Assembly (NCBI RefSeq): GCF_000379985.1
Contig: NZ_KB904074.1
Span: 82,430 to 146,429, forward strand
Origin: Streptococcus caballi DSM 19004
GTDB taxonomy: Bacteria; Bacillota; Bacilli; Lactobacillales; Streptococcaceae
DNA: 64,000 nucleotides
Direction: 5' to 3'
Position 1 is the stretch's first letter. Each line of letters opens with the position of its first letter. Made by a program: the position numbers and the translations under genes. Below are positions 63,499 through 64,000 of this stretch, in pieces. Under the pieces are notes generated by a model, which worked only from the letters and a program-made list of their open reading frames with translations, made no database searches and had not been told where the DNA came from.

Positions 63499-63711
63499 AT
63501 GTCTGAATTTAAATTTGAAATTGAAGAACATTTGCTGACCTTGTCTGAGAATGATAAGGGGTGGACTAAGGAGTTGAATCGCGTGAGTTATAACGGTGCT
63601 CCAGCTAAGTTTGATATTCGCACATGGAGTCCAGACCACACCAAGATGGGCAAGGGAATCACCCTGACCAATGAAGAGTTCAAGGTGATTCTTGATGCTT
63701 TTAGGAAATAA
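63499..63711 (+). CDS. YdbC/PC4-like single-stranded DNA-binding protein
   Basis: A 70-residue protein of the YdbC family, whose Lactococcus member has the fold of the eukaryotic transcription coactivator PC4 and binds single-stranded DNA. The pattern GWTKELNRVSYNGAPAKFDIR, the DHTKMGKGITLT strand turn and a C-terminal helix (EEFKVILDAFRK) fit well. AGGAGG precedes the start, and a terminator follows. Biological roles are not settled. Confidence 0.88.
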   Translation: MSEFKFEIEEHLLTLSENDKGWTKELNRVSYNGAPAKFDIRTWSPDHTKMGKGITLTNEEFKVILDAFRK

Positions 63712-63755
63712 AAAGAGAGGAAGTTATCGGCCAGCGGGCTGAAGCTTCCTCTTTT
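63711..63755 (+). terminator. Terminator after the YdbC-like gene
   Basis: AAAAGAGAGGAAG pairs with CTTCCTCTTTT across a 21-base loop, with a T run on the right. Confidence 0.8.
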
Positions 63756-63809
63756 ATTATGTGACTTTCAGTCCGTTTCGCTCCGCAGGTGCGAAACAAA
63801 TAAACCACC

Positions 63810-64000
63810 CGCTATGCGGGTGCGCATCGCTGGTTATACCAAAAAAACTCCAAACGCGATACAATAAAGGTGTTCAAGCCTAATGTAAAGCGAAAGGAGC
63901 AAAATATGGCACAAAAGGCACATAGTTTATCTCACACAAAGTGGATGTGTAAATACCACATTGTGTTTACCCCTAAGTATAGACGAAAAGTAATCTATAA
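63810..64000 (+). mobile_element. tnpA: IS200/IS605-family element, left part (continues past the window)
   Basis: A subterminal hairpin region (CCACCCGC/GCGGGTG at about 63813-63831, within a larger AACCA...TGGTT pairing) precedes a transposase start at 63906 with AAAGGAG upstream. The 31 visible codons read AQKAHSLSHTKWMCKYHIVF then TPKYRRKVIY, the N-terminus of the Y1 transposase TnpA of IS200. It is intact as far as seen. The exact left boundary is uncertain. Confidence 0.85.

Overview
The window looks like a chromosomal segment of a low-GC Gram-positive bacterium of the genus Streptococcus. The evidence is the vicRKX operon with a one-membrane-segment VicK, the order vicRKX, rnc, smc, two HAD phosphatases, ftsY, the divergent pepQ/ccpA pair, the hprK-lgt operon, the two lipid glycosyltransferases upstream of thrS, and an LPXTG cell-wall amylopullulanase with a YSIRK-type signal peptide. 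The species cannot be fixed from the sequence alone. No rRNA, tRNA or CRISPR array was seen.

Layout. 0-5.8 kb: end of rnr, smpB, an unusual disulfide-type flavoprotein, a decayed membrane gene, gloA, a nitroreductase and a ROK kinase. 5.8-8.3 kb: an MFS transporter and a C-terminal ArsR-type regulator behind three evenly spaced operators. 8.3-17.1 kb: a DUF554 membrane protein, a Nudix hydrolase, pepQ and ccpA with three cre-like boxes between them, two glycolipid glycosyltransferases, then a threonine T-box leader controlling a MazG-like gene and thrS. 17.1-23.9 kb: a large secreted repeat-rich protein, a TipAS-like MerR regulator, a DUF3114-like protein and a glutamine/glutamate ABC operon (glnQHMP order). 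24-36.4 kb: vicRKX, a DUF454 gene broken by one stop codon, rnc, smc, a secreted DUF6287-like protein, two HAD phosphatases and ftsY.

36.4-43 kb is the most accessory-looking part: a 106-bp palindromic repeat, an unrecognised two-gene module (37141-39715), a decayed HAD gene, a four-gene operon with a YraQ-type permease, and a VOC gene broken by one stop codon. 43-50.5 kb returns to housekeeping genes: a flavin oxidoreductase, a sirtuin lacking usual residues, tex, an SprT-like protein, a PspC protein, hprK, lgt and two small envelope-associated genes.

50.5-60 kb is a starch-utilisation locus: a LacI/MalR-type regulator and a 2185-residue wall-anchored amylopullulanase carrying two separate GH13 catalytic modules. 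Both genes share the dyad GCAANCGCTTGC in their promoters. Inverted relics of one IS3-family element bracket the enzyme gene, and the left relic supplies the last codons of the regulator. An IS30 relic and a 164-bp MITE-like element lie beside it. 60-64 kb: a DUF3270-like protein, two U32-family tRNA-hydroxylation-type proteins, an unrecognised short gene, a YdbC/PC4-like protein and the start of an IS200/IS605 element at the edge.

The main candidate for an undescribed system is the two-gene module at 37141-39715. It pairs a partly hydrophobic protein with a coiled-coil/glycine-alanine-rich membrane-type protein, separated by one base and closed by a terminator, at a spot of repeats and decayed genes.
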